Assembly (NCBI GenBank): GCA_963921935.1
Contig: OY998179.1
Coordinates: 53,116,222-53,180,221, forward strand
From: Galeruca laticollis
Lineage: Eukaryota; Arthropoda; Insecta; Coleoptera; Chrysomelidae
Direction of reading: 5' to 3'
Length of the DNA: 64,000 nucleotides
Under the pieces are notes generated by a model that saw only the letters and a list, made by a program, of their open reading frames with translations, did not search any database and had not been told where the DNA came from. Both the position numbers and the translations under genes were made by a program. Positions 10,552-21,971 of the stretch are shown here, piece after piece. The number at the start of each line of letters is the position of its first letter. The first letter of the stretch is position 1.

Positions 10552-12241
10552 TTAATCTTCGCTATTTTGCTCAAAACAGTCACTACATAGTCCAGTCAAA
10601 TGTTCAAGGTACATAAATTTGTGGCACTTACTATTGCGAAATGCGCAGCTTCCATGAACTGGATTATCGTTATTCTATTGGTTTATGTTAAGCCCAAAAA
10701 TGTCGGCCAATCTCAGTCTTGTAATTTTTGGAATATTTTCCTGCAGTGCTCGTCTGCGAATATGAGTATCTAGCAACTCAAATCCTAAATCTTCTAAGAA
10801 TTTTTTTTCTAGGAATAGACTTATTGTTGTTATCTTTATAAATAATATACGAATTTATTCCAGCAACATTTAGGTAACTATAAAAAAATCACCATAGACC
10901 AGCAACAAATTGCACGTGCACAGTTGTATGAGGCACACAACTTGTCAACAACATCGACTCCTCCTTTGGTTTTGTTGTAATCTATTATGATGTCTGGCTG
11001 ACCAGTTGCCGAATCAAGACTGTCGTTTTCAAGATGCATTGTTGATAGTGCTAAGACGTTCTTCTTCTTATTGCTTTGAGGAATATAGGATACTACCGTA
11101 CATTTCTCCTGAAATGCAAACATTGATGTACCTTCTCGTCGTTTTTCATTTGTGAAAGCCAATGGTATTTGTGGTTTGTTTTTACGTATCGTGCCAATAA
11201 CAGTTAGACGATAATCTTCTAGGAGCAAATTTGCCAAAGGTGTGTTGATAAAAAAAATGTCCATTGTTATATTCCTTCCGGATCCCCATATAGGTTGTGA
11301 AAGTCGAGAAACCAACGAGATATTTGAATTATCCACTCTAAAAGGCCCTTCAGGCTGCTTCACAACATAAACTTCCATTTTGGTTGTGTAGAACATTTTT
11401 GCGTCACATAATGCATAAATCTTCATACCATAACGATTTGGTTTCTGAGGCATATATACTCTAAACGAACATTTCCCACGAAACGCCTCCAAGTTTTCAT
11501 CTATCGTTGTGTAAGCTGAGAGATTGTAATGTGCTGATGAATTGGCATTGAATTCCTCGAATACATCGCGAATTGCAGCTATCTTGTCAAATTGTTGTCT
11601 TTGTATTCGAGTTTCCTTGTCGTCAAATCGAATATGTCTCAACAGAAATAGAAACCTATTTTGTGACATAGTCAACCTATAAATTTCCATAGATCTACCA
11701 TCTGTTCGAAAAATATCTTCAGTGTTTTTGTGATTGCTTTTATTGGCCCCACAAATATATAGCAAATCAAACAATGCTTTTACTTCAATGACATCGGTGA
11801 GTCTGGCTGTGTGGTATTTAGTTACATCATATGATTCCATTGAAATAAATTTATTGGTATATTGAACAATGTTTTCAAGCATAGTATCAGTAAAGAAACA
11901 TTCCCAAATTTCTCTTTTCTCCAACTTCCTTCTGATATCACCAAAAAAGGAACTATATTTTCTGCCCGAGTTCTGATATTTAATTTTTCTACACAATGCT
12001 TTCTACATCTTGTACCATCTTTTCCAATGAGATTTAGGATTCGACACGCAGTGGTTTCGGTAGGAAGAGAGTCATTATAAAGATCTGAGAACCCCTGATC
12101 TGAATTCGTATCATAATCCAACACTTCTACATGATCGTCTTCAAAACTTACATTATTATCTTCTGATTCGCCGGCTTCGGAATTAGTTGGAACCTCATCA
12201 AATAATTTTTGCAATGCCTCTTGCTCTTTCTCGTAGGACAT
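10552..12241 (-). pseudogene. piggyBac-type transposase (copy 1, frameshifted)
   Basis: Starts at ATG 12241 with an acidic N-terminus (MSYEKEQEALQKLFDEVP), shifts frame near 11955 and continues from 11996 to 10878. Typical piggyBac blocks follow: CFFTDTMLENIVQYTN, LFDLLYICG, LRHIRFDD, TIDENLEAFRGKCSFRVYMP with the first catalytic Asp region, NITMDIFFINTPLANLLL with the second, and DYNKTKGGVDVVDKL with the third. Two more indels near 10890 and 10810 separate the C-terminal segment, which ends in a Cys-rich motif (GSCAFRNSKC ... LCSDCFEQNSED, stop at 10552). The DDE_Tnp_1_7 architecture is complete but at least three frame breaks make it inactive. Confidence 0.88.
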
Positions 12242-12330
12242 AGTTGATTAGTAGAAACTAAAATTTAATTTTATAAGCAATAATAAAATAAAAAAGCATT
12301 TGATGCTTACCCCAAAAAAAATACGAGTTT

Positions 12331-12352
12331 GGTAACGTCGGTGTCTCACACC
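12331..12352 (+). repeat. GGTAAYGTCGGT hairpin motif, right of piggyBac copy 1
   Basis: GGTAACGTCGGTGTCTCACACC; the last 13 bases fold as GGTGT-CTC-ACACC. Same leading sequence as 10156-10177 but a different, still self-complementary stem. Confidence 0.45.
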
Positions 12353-14152
12353 TTCACTTTGCAAAGCAGAAAAACGATACGCACTACACAGAAAACGATT
12401 CTACACTAAGTGGCCAAGGATAAGGGTAAAAGGTACCTGGCGGCGCACAGCGAGGAAGAGATGCGTTGCGTTTCAAAACGATAAACAAATTTTCCTCGAT
12501 CTAAGGGACCGCGCGTTACCAGTGAAAGGTTTATCACCATATTTGTTGAGGATTTAGCCAGTCTTACGTGACTTACCGAATCTCTGACAGATAACCCAAG
12601 GAAAATAAGATAATTTCAGAATTTTGGTGATGGTACATAGCCCATCTCTATACCGTTCGCTCGTCGTAAATTCTTTCGATAACTTATTTCATATTGTCCG
12701 TTTTTTGGCGTAACTACTTTCGAAAACAAAACAACTATTCCGGTTTAAAAATAATGATTATTGAGTTTTAACTAGTGCCTTTTATATTAAATATACGTTC
12801 TTATTAAAATTAATGGTAATTAAGCATTTGAAAAATTTATTGAGTTTGGTCTTACAAAGTTATTCATTTTGATGTGTATGAGGAATATATAGCGATATAA
12901 GAAATAAACAATAACTGTTGAGTACTAGAGCCCGTTTAATAGATTAGAGGTTATCTTAATATAATCAACAAGTTGTAAGTAGATAATGAATGATTTATTC
13001 GGTAGTTTGCTTGCATATAAGCAGATTGAAGGCATAATAGGATTGGTAATCATTGCTTATTGTTTTTATGGTTCTAATTCTAAGGAGTGACGCAAGTTTG
13101 TTCAAGCTAGTGATAATCTTTGATATACCTACTTGCTGGATTTATTATTTTATGAGGAAATGTACTATCCTTCCTAATAATAAACGCAGCGACTTATTTA
13201 GATAGGTATACTATTGAGCCTAGACATGAATTTGTGTTTGTAGACTTAAGCGTTCCAGTGCATCGATTCGCTTCCTTGAATTTATTAACACCTTATTTTA
13301 ATTTTAGTTTGCTTATCACTTGTTTTACGTAAGATTCATTTTTTGTTGATGAGACATAGTAATTGAGTTAGTAGTAATTCTACCGTTGTCGTTAAGCCTA
13401 CTTTTCTTACTTGTGCGGATATTTCATGTAGTGTGGTAAATGTATTATTTGTAAACTGCGTCTAAGGTTTGGGTTGAGATCAATGGGTAATTGGATTATT
13501 CGCGCATGCGCCTGAGCTCAAGCGGTGTGTCTTTTTTTTTATTGGATCATTCTACCTACAGCGACTAAACTACCTTTTCCTCACTTTAGTGGTCAGTAAA
13601 TTAATGAAATCTAGGTAGTGTCTACCATCCACAGAACTAAAGGTGCATTTATCTACATATTGAGAAGTGCCACGGTAGGAACTTATAATAATTAAATTTC
13701 AGTCTAGAATATTATTCTCGTTAGCCTTTTTATATTAATAATACTGTCATTATTAAATAGTTGAATACGACCTATGAGTAGTTTACTTTTGTATGAACAA
13801 TAAGACTTCAATAATATTGTAATAAACCTTTTGGTAAGTTGGGGGTATATATGCAGAACTTGGGGATGCTTGGAACGATTTATCTGGCGCCCATTTGAGA
13901 CTATTTATATTTGTGGACCGCATGACCGTCTCCACTAGAGTTCAGCCGCGAGCATCTCAGACTGTCATCGTATTGTTATTTAGTCGATGTACGTCTACAT
14001 AGGTTTGTAAATACTACGTTACAGACTCCTGTCACTTTACAAGACTCATCTGTCATTTTTAGACTGCAACTGAATTAAAAATCGTCACTTATCTTATGAA
14101 ACGTTTATTTAATATAATTAAAAATACTAACAATCAAATACAGCTAATATTA
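12353..14152. other. Non-coding stretch with possible LTR end
   Basis: No supported gene. AT-rich; a TGGCGCCCATT motif at 13884-13894 resembles the start of a tRNA-Lys primer-binding site, and AATAAA-like signals precede it at about 13820, so this may include a solitary LTR. Borders not resolvable by eye. Confidence 0.3.
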
Positions 14153-14697
14153 TTAATTGGTATTAGAACTATGAAAATGAAAATAAATGTTAATGCTACC
14201 GACGCTAGTATTATGCACATTAGAAAAGATAATTCCAGGTGTATAATTCAAAGTATCATTATTTCTGTTTTCTGTTGCGTTTGACAACACTTCTTTTTCG
14301 TTGACATATATGTTAGGAATATTAACATTATCAGCTACAGCAGTCTGATCAAATGCACTTGTGGAAGGAATTTCACTCGCGCTATTCTCCGTTGATGCAC
14401 CTTGACCTTGCTGTATCTTTTTCGCAATTTTTCTTTTATTTTCTAATGATTCGGCTGTATAGTCCTCCGCTACTCCTGTAGAAAACCATCCGCTGTGTCT
14501 TTAAAGGTCTTCTATGCAATTTCCAGCATCAATCAACAAAGTTTCTGATGTTATCCTCAAGGCATGGCCCGTATATTTCGCTGCATTTTGTAAATGAAGA
14601 AAACCGGCTATTTTAGCAGATATCTTTCCGAAGGTATGAATTCCTATAGCCTGAATACTACATTTATCTTGTCTATATGAAACAAATAAACGACTCT
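14153..14697 (-). pseudogene. Crypton-type tyrosine recombinase, C-terminal part
   Basis: Reading the minus strand from 14697: SYRQDKCSIQAIGIHTFGKI, then AAKYTGHALRITSETLLIDA, an in-frame TAA near 14503, RHSGWFSTGVAEDYTAESLE and NKRKIAKKIQ, ending with the tail GIIFSNVHNTSVGSINIYFH and stop at 14153. GHALR supplies the His-x-x-Arg pair, RHSGW the second His/Trp position and AEDY the nucleophile Tyr of a tyrosine recombinase. The layout and the Asn-rich beta-type tail match the Crypton-like proteins common in insects. The N-terminal exon of the same type and strand lies at 21972-22160, so the two may be parts of one disrupted element. Confidence 0.75.
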
Positions 14698-14768
14698 GAT
14701 GTTGATATATATTTTTTCAGTTTAAAACTATTTTTAGTCTTGATAAACGATTTCAGAAAAAATATAAT

Positions 14769-14898
14769 ACATCACTGGTCATGAAAGTGTCTCTGCTTGT
14801 ATCGGAGGCTTTAAAGAGAAACTCGAATACTACGTATCCTCGTACTCTTCAATAAGCCTCCTCTTCTGCAAAGTTTCACTTTCATGACTTGTAATGTA
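14769..14898. repeat. GTCATGAAAGTG hairpin
   Basis: GTCATGAAAGTGTCTC at 14769 faces CACTTTCATGAC near 14887-14898, with an inner pair around GGAGGCTT/AAGCCTCC. A similar but shorter structure occurs at 9478-9520. Non-coding. Confidence 0.45.
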
Positions 14899-14945
14899 AT
14901 ATACTATTATCTTAAATCTTTTTACAATAAATATCATAATAGTAA

Positions 14946-15265
14946 TTTTTCTACGCCCTATCTTTAAAGTACCTTGTATTTCATCGGTTTGCAGCGCTTA
15001 AAGTGGTTGTTTATGGTTAGAGTGAAAAAAAGTAAAAAAGCGTTAAAAAAAGTGCCATAACGTTAACTTTATTTCACGCTTCCCATAAGCTGACACAATG
15101 AATCTTGGCTGGGCATCGAGGATGGACTTTCATGAAACTTCATGTTTAGAGTGAAAAAAAGTAAAAAAGCGTTAAAAAGTGCCATAACGTTAACTTTATT
15201 GCACGCTGCCCATAAGCTAATACAATGAATCTTGGCTGGGCATCGAGGATGGACTTTCATGAAAC
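14946..15265 (+). repeat. ~200-bp repeat, two tandem partial copies
   Basis: Starts TTTTTCTACGCCCTATCTTT, includes AAAAAGCGTTAAAAA and ends GGCTGGGCATCGAGGATGGA plus CTTTCATGAAACTT. The second half is repeated immediately (15147-15265), and a full copy recurs at 16617-16815, so direct copies bracket the plus-strand Crypton pseudogene. The GGCTGGGCATCGAGG motif also appears inverted at 55197-55250. Confidence 0.75.
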
Positions 15266-15409
15266 TTGGAATACGTATAATTGTAATTTACCGAAGGAGC
15301 TTAATTAAAATATCCCAAATTTCTATTTGAACTTTATTTTTTTGTATAGAGCTGTAGAAAAAATAATGTATGCAACATGTGCATAAAGTGTCTTTTTTCC
15401 ACTCATGGA

Positions 15410-16386
15410 ATGGAAAACGTGTTATTGGCATATTTTTACGATTTATCAAATAAGTATTGTTCTTCTTCTTAAAGCAACTATTTCAGTGAAGCAAGACGTC
15501 AACATAGGTGAATATATAATACGTACACCTTCTTTAAAACAAAAAGCAAGGAATCATGTTACAAGAGAAATCCAAAACTCTTCAACAATAAGATATATTT
15601 CAATTTTTACTAGATGCACCGAACGAAATCTACTTGATGATGAAGGTAATTTGTACAAACTTTCCAAAACCAAAATGATACAATGTAGCATTTTTTAGAT
15701 TTGTGTTTTACGTGGAACTGCTGGAGATTTACGTAGTGAAGAACTTTTCAATTTAAAAGTATGTGACATAGAGCACAAAGAAACAATTCTAGTTGTTCAT
15801 ATACCCAAAACAAAGACCAACAATCCTCGTTCATTTGTAGTCACTGTAGAATTTGAAGTAAAAGTAAAATCCATAGAATTATTTAATAAATATTTCTCTC
15901 TACGTCCTAAGCACATGTCTTCACAATCGATTTTTCCTAACCTACAGGAACGGTGAATGTACTAATTAGCCAATTGGAATTCATTCTATCGGAAGTGTTC
16001 CAAGCAAAATTGCCAAATATATGTTTCTGCCAGAATCATCAATTTACACGGGACATTGTTTCCGTCGAATATCCGCCACTCTCTTTGACAATGCAGGCGG
16101 AAGTAAAGAAAATTTGGAAGGACACGGACAGTGGAAAAGTGACACGATTGCAGAGTCCTATGTTGAAGAATATATCCTCAATAAAACAAAAATTGCGAAG
16201 AGAATTGTAGGCGATGATCCAGCTGACAACACAGCTATCACCAATTCTAAAAGAGTAGATTAGCCCATTTTCAATATAGATAATAACCCTCAAACGTTTT
16301 CGGTTGGAACTCCTTCCACTTTAGGTATTAATTTTTTTAATGCTTCCGGGTGTACGTTCAATTTCAATATAACATATAATGAGTAG
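15410..16386 (+). pseudogene. Crypton-type tyrosine recombinase (plus-strand copy)
   Basis: Fragments in successive frames show ENVLLAYFYDLSNKY (15413 on), KATISVKQDVNIGEYI, GTAGDLRSEELFNLKVCDIE (region of the first catalytic Arg), ILVVHIPKTKT, then YTGHCFRRISATLFDNAGGS (His-x-x-Arg), GHGQWKSDTIAESYVEEYIL (His and nucleophile Tyr) and the tail LGINFFNASGCTFNFNITYN with stop at 16384-16386. An in-frame TAG also sits at 16261-16263. At least three frameshifts or stops make it a relic. Catalytic residues of the box II/III region are all recognisable. It is bracketed by the ~200-bp direct repeats at 14946-15265 and 16617-16815. Confidence 0.78.
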
Positions 16387-16484
16387 ATTTGTTATATATT
16401 TGCTGTTAACTTTGTCAAAATAGAATGCAATGAGTGATATCTCAGTTTTTTATATTCTGAAATCTTAAAAGTCGGCGATAGAAT

Positions 16485-16612
16485 GTTGTATGCACCACGT
16501 CAGTAATGTGTCTTTATCGAACTCGCCTGTTATTCGTCTCGCTCGCTTCGCTCGCTCATCTCATAATTTCAGATTCGTTCGATAAAGAATCACTTTACTG
16601 CCCTGGTACATA
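16485..16612. repeat. Long hairpin with CTCGCTCGCTTCGCTCGCTC core
   Basis: CTTTATCGAACTCG (16512-16525) faces CGTTCGATAAAG (16576-16587) around a core of TCG/CGA repeats. Outer bases (TATGCACCACG / CCTGGTACATAA) also pair loosely. Same design as 7428-7490 and 55345-55450. Confidence 0.55.
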
Positions 16613-16616
16613 AATA

Positions 16617-16815
16617 ACTATTTTCTACGCCCTATCTTTAAAGTACCATGTATTTCATCGGTTTGCAGCGATTACAGTGGTTGTTTATGGTTAGAGTGGA
16701 AAAAAGTAAAAAAGCGTTAAATAAGTTCCATAACGTTAACTTTATTTCACGCTTCCCATAAGCTAACACAATGAATCTTGGCTGGGCATCGAGGATGGAC
16801 TTTCATGAAACTTAT
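16617..16815 (+). repeat. ~200-bp repeat, downstream copy
   Basis: Near-identical to 14946-15148 (TTTCTACGCCCTATCTTTAA through CTTTCATGAAACTT), in the same orientation, downstream of the Crypton pseudogene. Confidence 0.8.
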
Positions 16816-16937
16816 TTTTGAGAAGTTTAGCGTTCTCTTTTGAAATGTTACATTCCTCTCTGCATTGGATATTCTCGAGGAACTCGAGTCAATTCAGAAA
16901 CCGAACCGTCGGATTTATTCCCGATAATTTGGAGATA

Positions 16938-16993
<56 letters not shown>

Positions 16994-17134
16994 ATTCGTA
17001 TTAGCAGCTGTTTATTTCACAATTTAGAAATATTTGTGAGGATGCAGCAATTGGCTTGGAAATTAAACTCCTATTTTAAATTAAAATAGGAGTTTAATTT
17101 CCAAGCCAATTGCTGCATCCTCACAAATATTTCT

Positions 17135-17194
<60 letters not shown>
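16938..17194. repeat. Perfect palindrome between two (TA)n tracts
   Basis: Arms 17021-17079 and 17081-17139 are perfect reverse complements around a single central base (17080). The outer flanks are (TA)n runs at 16938-16991 and 17138-17194. A 59-bp perfect arm with a 1-base loop should extrude as a cruciform and is rarely stable in clones, so it could also be an assembly artefact. Confidence 0.9.
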
Positions 17195-17197
<3 letters not shown>

Positions 17198-18150
17198 AAG
17201 ATGTAGGAATATCGCGTGATATGTTAACAACAACAACAAATAGATTCATGGGTAATTCAAGCAAAATAAAGGGCTACTGAAATAGAGTGGTAACCGTGGA
17301 CATGCATGTTTCTGGCTCATTTTGCCTCTTCAGCACGGCATAACCGAATAAGGATGTGAAATTTGGGAGCAAAGATGTTAATCGAAACATGGGAAAACAC
17401 AAAATAACGGATTTCAGCAGGGAAACCAAACGCTCATTTGTGTCTTCAATTGGAAGATCCCGAGTTTTCAGGACATCAACCAACATCGACACGGAGGCGC
17501 ATATAGCCCCCCGCCATGAACCTTCCGACCCATAGTAAATAACAAAGAAGATGTAGGAATATCGCGTGATATGTTAACAACAACAACAAATAGATTCATG
17601 GGTAATTCACGCAAAATAAAGGGCTACTGAAATAGAGTGGTAACCGTGGACATGCATGTTTCTGGCTCATTTTGCCTCTTCAGCACGGCATAACCGAATA
17701 AGGATGTGAAATTTGGGAGCAAAGATGTTAATCGAAACATGGGAAAACACAAAATAACGGATTTCAGCAGGGAAACCAAACGCTCATTTGTGTCTTCAAT
17801 TGGAAGATCCCGAGTTTTCAGGACATCAACCAACATCGACACGGAGGCGCATATAGCCCCCCGCCATGAACCTTCCGACCCATAGTAAATAACAAAGAAG
17901 ATGTAGGAATATCGCGTGATATGTTAACAACAACAACAACAAATAGGTTCATGGGTAATTCACGCAAAATAAAGGGCTACTGAAATAGAGTGGTAACCGT
18001 GGACATGCATGTTTCTGGCTCATTTTGCCTCTCCAGCACGGCATAACCGAATAAGGATGTGAAATTTGGGAGCAAAGATGTTAATCGAAACATGGGAAAA
18101 CACAAAATAACGGATTTCAGCAGGGAAACACAAATGAGCGTTTGGTTTTT
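17195..18150. repeat. 350-bp tandem repeat, 2.7 copies
   Basis: Units start at about 17194, 17544 and 17895 (GAAGATGTAGGAATATCGCG). The first two are almost identical and each carries the same 72-codon minus-strand frame (17274-17492, 17624-17842), which I do not recognise; similarity of the frames follows from DNA identity. The third copy stops after CAGCAGGGAAA at about 18128, where the next 17 bases of the unit appear inverted (CACAAATGAGCGTTTGG). Confidence 0.9.
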
Positions 18151-19530
18151 TTTCGTGTCAGTTAATAGATTGATGTGATAATATCTATTTTGAAATGGGT
18201 AAAATTAACATAATGATCGAATAATTGGTTACTCTTGTCTATGATTGTATAGCTACAAACATATAGAGTTTTTCAATAGTAAATATAATTCTACATTTAT
18301 ACTTTTCGTATAGATAGTCAATTTGGTTAGTTCAGGCTTGGTGTACATTGATAGTTGTATTAGTAAGTTAATTTTCTGGGGTGGTGCTTCATAGTATGGT
18401 CTGGGTACTTATACCTTTTTTAAGGGTTTTAATTTTGGTCTTGAATACCACTTGCTTTTGGCCTATAGGAGACTTACACCTACTGTAGCGTTTATCCTGG
18501 GATATATGGAAATGGGACGCTGGGACCACTAGAAGACTACTGAAGGAATGGTATCGAAGGACGTAGGAAAAAGGAGTACATTATTATTATTGCTACAAAT
18601 CAATTTGTTTCTTCTCAATTAACTACATATTTGCATATTTATTTTGTTGTAACCCTAACTTTGGTTTAACAATGCTTATTTGAGTGATGGTTAAATATTG
18701 TTATTTTCTAACTTTTTATTGAAAACACTGACTGAAGCATAGCGCTTAGTATCCTAAGAGTTACACTTCTCATTTGAACCTTGTGTAATAAGTGTAATAA
18801 TCGTCACTGTACTCATGATAATTCTGAGTTAATACGAATTCTCTTATACCTTCTGGTCGTCTTATTTTAAATCCAGGTAATATATATTAAGTTTATATCT
18901 GGTTTTGTTCTGTAGCTTTGAGGTAATATGAGTATGCGGAACTTTGCTATTCTTTTATATTTTTTGTAACAAATTAAGTCAAATTTTTGTGAACATTTCC
19001 TACTATAAATCGAAGGAGTCACCTGACCTATATGTTTTAGGCATTGGAGTGATTTTTTTATATGCACAGGAACCTGATTTTGATCCCTTTATATTCTTCT
19101 CTATAAATTAGTGTTAGGTTATCAATTTGTAAATTAGAAAAATTTCCGATAGTCAGCAATACATTTTAGTAACGGAGTCAACTCGTCTTTGTTTTTCAGT
19201 CCTTTCTTAGTAAATCTTCAGGAACTGAAACTGACAGAAGTATTTACTTGGCGCCCGCACTAACATCTTTTTTTGTAATTGCTTCTTTCAATAGTTTTTT
19301 TATTCTCGAATCCCCCCGTCTCCTCTGGAGTACTAGTCTGCTGGCACGGGATACCTTCAACTGACAGTTATATTCCAGAGGCTAAAATAGTTGCAATAAA
19401 TTTTATGGTTTTGGTGTTTGTCAAATTAACGTGAAATTTATTCGCCTTGTGATTAGGAAATTGTAGGGTCTCTTATATATTTATATATAGATTTTCTTTT
19501 AGTATATTATCAAATGAAGTATGAACACCT
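18151..19530. other. Non-coding; possible solitary LTR
   Basis: AGTTAATAG at 18160 and ...TTTACT at 19244-19249, followed by TTGGCGCCCGCACTAA (19249-19264), would fit an AGT...ACT LTR with a tRNA-Lys-like primer site. No partner LTR or gag was found, so this stays tentative. No supported gene. Confidence 0.25.
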
Positions 19531-19939
19531 TCGGTGCCTAACTGGGACTCACCTCAGATGCCGACCACCTTTTTTGTTATGTCAACCATGAATTGTTGTT
19601 ATTACGTTTTTTTTTTGTACGAGATCTTAGTAAGGTTAGTTTGTGTCAGAAATGTCACTTTTCGAATACCACGCGCCAGCACGGGATTGGCACTGGAATC
19701 ACATTTCGAGGCAGATGGCCACAATCCGCACGAGCGCGTGATAAAAAAAATTCAACGAGATACATGAAATGGCATTTATTGTAATATTGTGAATAACTCA
19801 ACGCAAAATATAAACTCCAGACAAAAAACTAGTAACCAACAGAAAACAGATTCTCAATAAAAACAAAAAAAAATCATTGTTAAATCAACAACATTGTTGA
19901 ACTAAAATAAAAAATTGTATCGGGTTACCCATGCGTAAT

Positions 19940-21470
19940 TTAAGCACAATCTAGACAGTACCCAGGGTTTACAGGGCAAAGAGAACACATATAGATAGTA
20001 TATTTTTTTCGTGAATAACATTTACATTGCTTTTTGACTACTTTTCCTACTCTTCTTTCCCTGCGGGCTTTTAAAATATGTCCACTGACTGCTGAACTGG
20101 AAGCAGGATTGGAAGGAGTCCGCAATAAACTTCTTATAACAGACAAACGAAACCCATAAATTGGCATTCGTTTTCCAGGATATTTTTTATAGAGTTGATG
20201 TGCATTTATCATCATCAGTTGTAGGATATGTAGAAAAATTTTGGAGGGCCATCTGAGGGTTTTTCTTTCCATGGGTGATACGCAAGCATTTGATCATGTC
20301 GTTCAATTTCAGACATATACTTGTTGTATTGAATTATAGGCTGTAGTTTAGATCTCGTTACTTTTCTCACCTTCTTCGCCTAGTCTGAATTTGCATTATA
20401 TCATATCATTGTTATATTCATTTCAGATATACCAAACGTCGCGTTTGTCTTACCATTCTGCTTTCATAACACTATTCGCATATTTTGCTATTGTTTCAGA
20501 CTTTTTCAATTTTTTTTCGCTGACTTCTTTCGGGATCGTTTTTCTATCAGATCTGATTGTTCCTTTGCAATAAGTTTTTTATCAGCTCGAGATTTGGCCA
20601 GTTCACATAAATTATAGTAATTGTCCCTTTACACGCTATCTCCTACGTCCAACAGCCATTCTAGTAACTTCAAAACAACTTTTTGTGCGCCATAATACTA
20701 TTGATTCGTCTATACTCAATTCATGACCTGGGTAATATATTTCAGACATTCTTGTATTGAACATAATCACAATGTTCCTTACTTTGTATAGTCGGTACGG
20801 TGGAGCTGCTTCTTCATCCAGTGGGTTTTGAGCATAGTGGCAATGCTCTTAGTATCAGTAGAAAATGATTCCTGCCCGTATTATTTGCAAATATCCCCAA
20901 GCCAAATAGATATTCGGTCTTCCAGTAATCTTGAATTCGCTTTAGGCGAATATTTCTCATATGTAGTAATAATCCCAAGAATACTAATAAGTCATCTCTC
21001 GTTACATCTTTCCTTAAACTAATGCAAGAATTTTGTTTCGTACCTGCCTAAGAAAAAATTCAATAGCGTACATGTTTGTTTGTATAACTATTTCATCCAG
21101 GTAACTATCAGTCAATTTATGACCGGAATAGTGAATGGGATCATTTTCAGCAGTGGGTTCCAGTAATCTTTCAGACTTTGTAAATTTAAAAACATGTATG
21201 GATTCGGAAATACTTTCCCAACTTAATTCTTGCAACACAGGACCTTCTGGAGGCATAATTTCCTCAATCTCTGTTATTCAACATCTTCTGTCTCCGAATT
21301 TTCTACATCAGAATTTACATCAGGAACGTACTCATAACCACTCCCAGAATTAAAATCCTCATCCACGTCGTCCGATAAATCCTCCTCAACTCTGCTTCTG
21401 TTAGTGGCCTTTTGTCATAATTCGTCCGTTTCGAACATGATGACACTGAGAAATCAATATTTTCATCGGC
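19940..21470 (-). pseudogene. piggyBac-type transposase (copy 2, heavily degraded)
   Basis: N-terminal part at 21470-21315 (MADENIDFSVSSCSKRTN), then 21256-21014 with FKFTKSERLLEP, DPIHYSGHKLTDSYLDEIVI and QTNMYAIEFFL, the usual start of the DDE_Tnp_1_7 domain. The middle is scrambled. Near 20370-20250 the minus strand reads LQPIIQYNKYMSEIERHDQM and LAYHPWKEK, the third-Asp region, and continues from 20272 as RKTLRWPSKIFLHILQLMMI, VNAH-like NAHQLYKKYP and a Cys-rich end (CKCYSRK, CSLCPVNPGYCLDC). This C-terminal Cys-rich domain is typical of the family. A different subfamily from copy 1 by sequence. Inactive. Confidence 0.85.
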
Positions 21471-21624
21471 CATGTTTAAACCAATATAACTTTTCAATGA
21501 ATAATCAATTTTTTAAAACATGCAAGTAAATAAGTCTCCTATAGCCTTATGTTGATGCCGCTAAAACGTCACTTACTCACTGCTAGTGCCTAACTAGAAA
21601 TAATTCGTGATAGCTTCACTCTCC

Positions 21625-21698
21625 ATATCCCGCGCTCGAGCGGGATCAGTACCTCACGAAAGCGCTGTATCACGCGCTGGAGCGGGATCGGCAGTTAA
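21625..21698. repeat. piggyBac copy 2 subterminal repeats and TTAA end
   Basis: ATCCCGCGCTCGAGCGGGAT (21629-21648) and ATCACGCGCTGGAGCGGGAT (21669-21688) are near-repeats, with TTAA at 21695-21698, the canonical piggyBac target, a few bases outside. Related CACGCGCCAGCACGGGAT occurs at 19669-19686 on the other side. Confidence 0.5.
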
Positions 21699-21971
21699 AG
21701 TGTCAACAGAAATTGTTGGGTGTCTCGTTACATAAGGTGAAGGAATGTGCTGGGTATATCAAGTGGTTAAAGTTCACATTTGTCGTTATGACGTTTCAAA
21801 AAAGCGATTAAGTGTTTATATTGTGAAATATCCGTATTTTAATTGATAAGTCTTGTGCTTTTGATCCTAGTGTACAAAGACCATAAACTGAGAGCTTTGA
21901 GTAATTTTGCCTGAAACAAATATAAAAATAAGTACCTATATACCTCACTTTAAATATATAAAATATCTTAC

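Noticed and set aside
17274..17842. Two identical 72-codon minus-strand frames
   Set aside because: They are the same part of a tandem repeat; no start context, no known motif and no partner frames.
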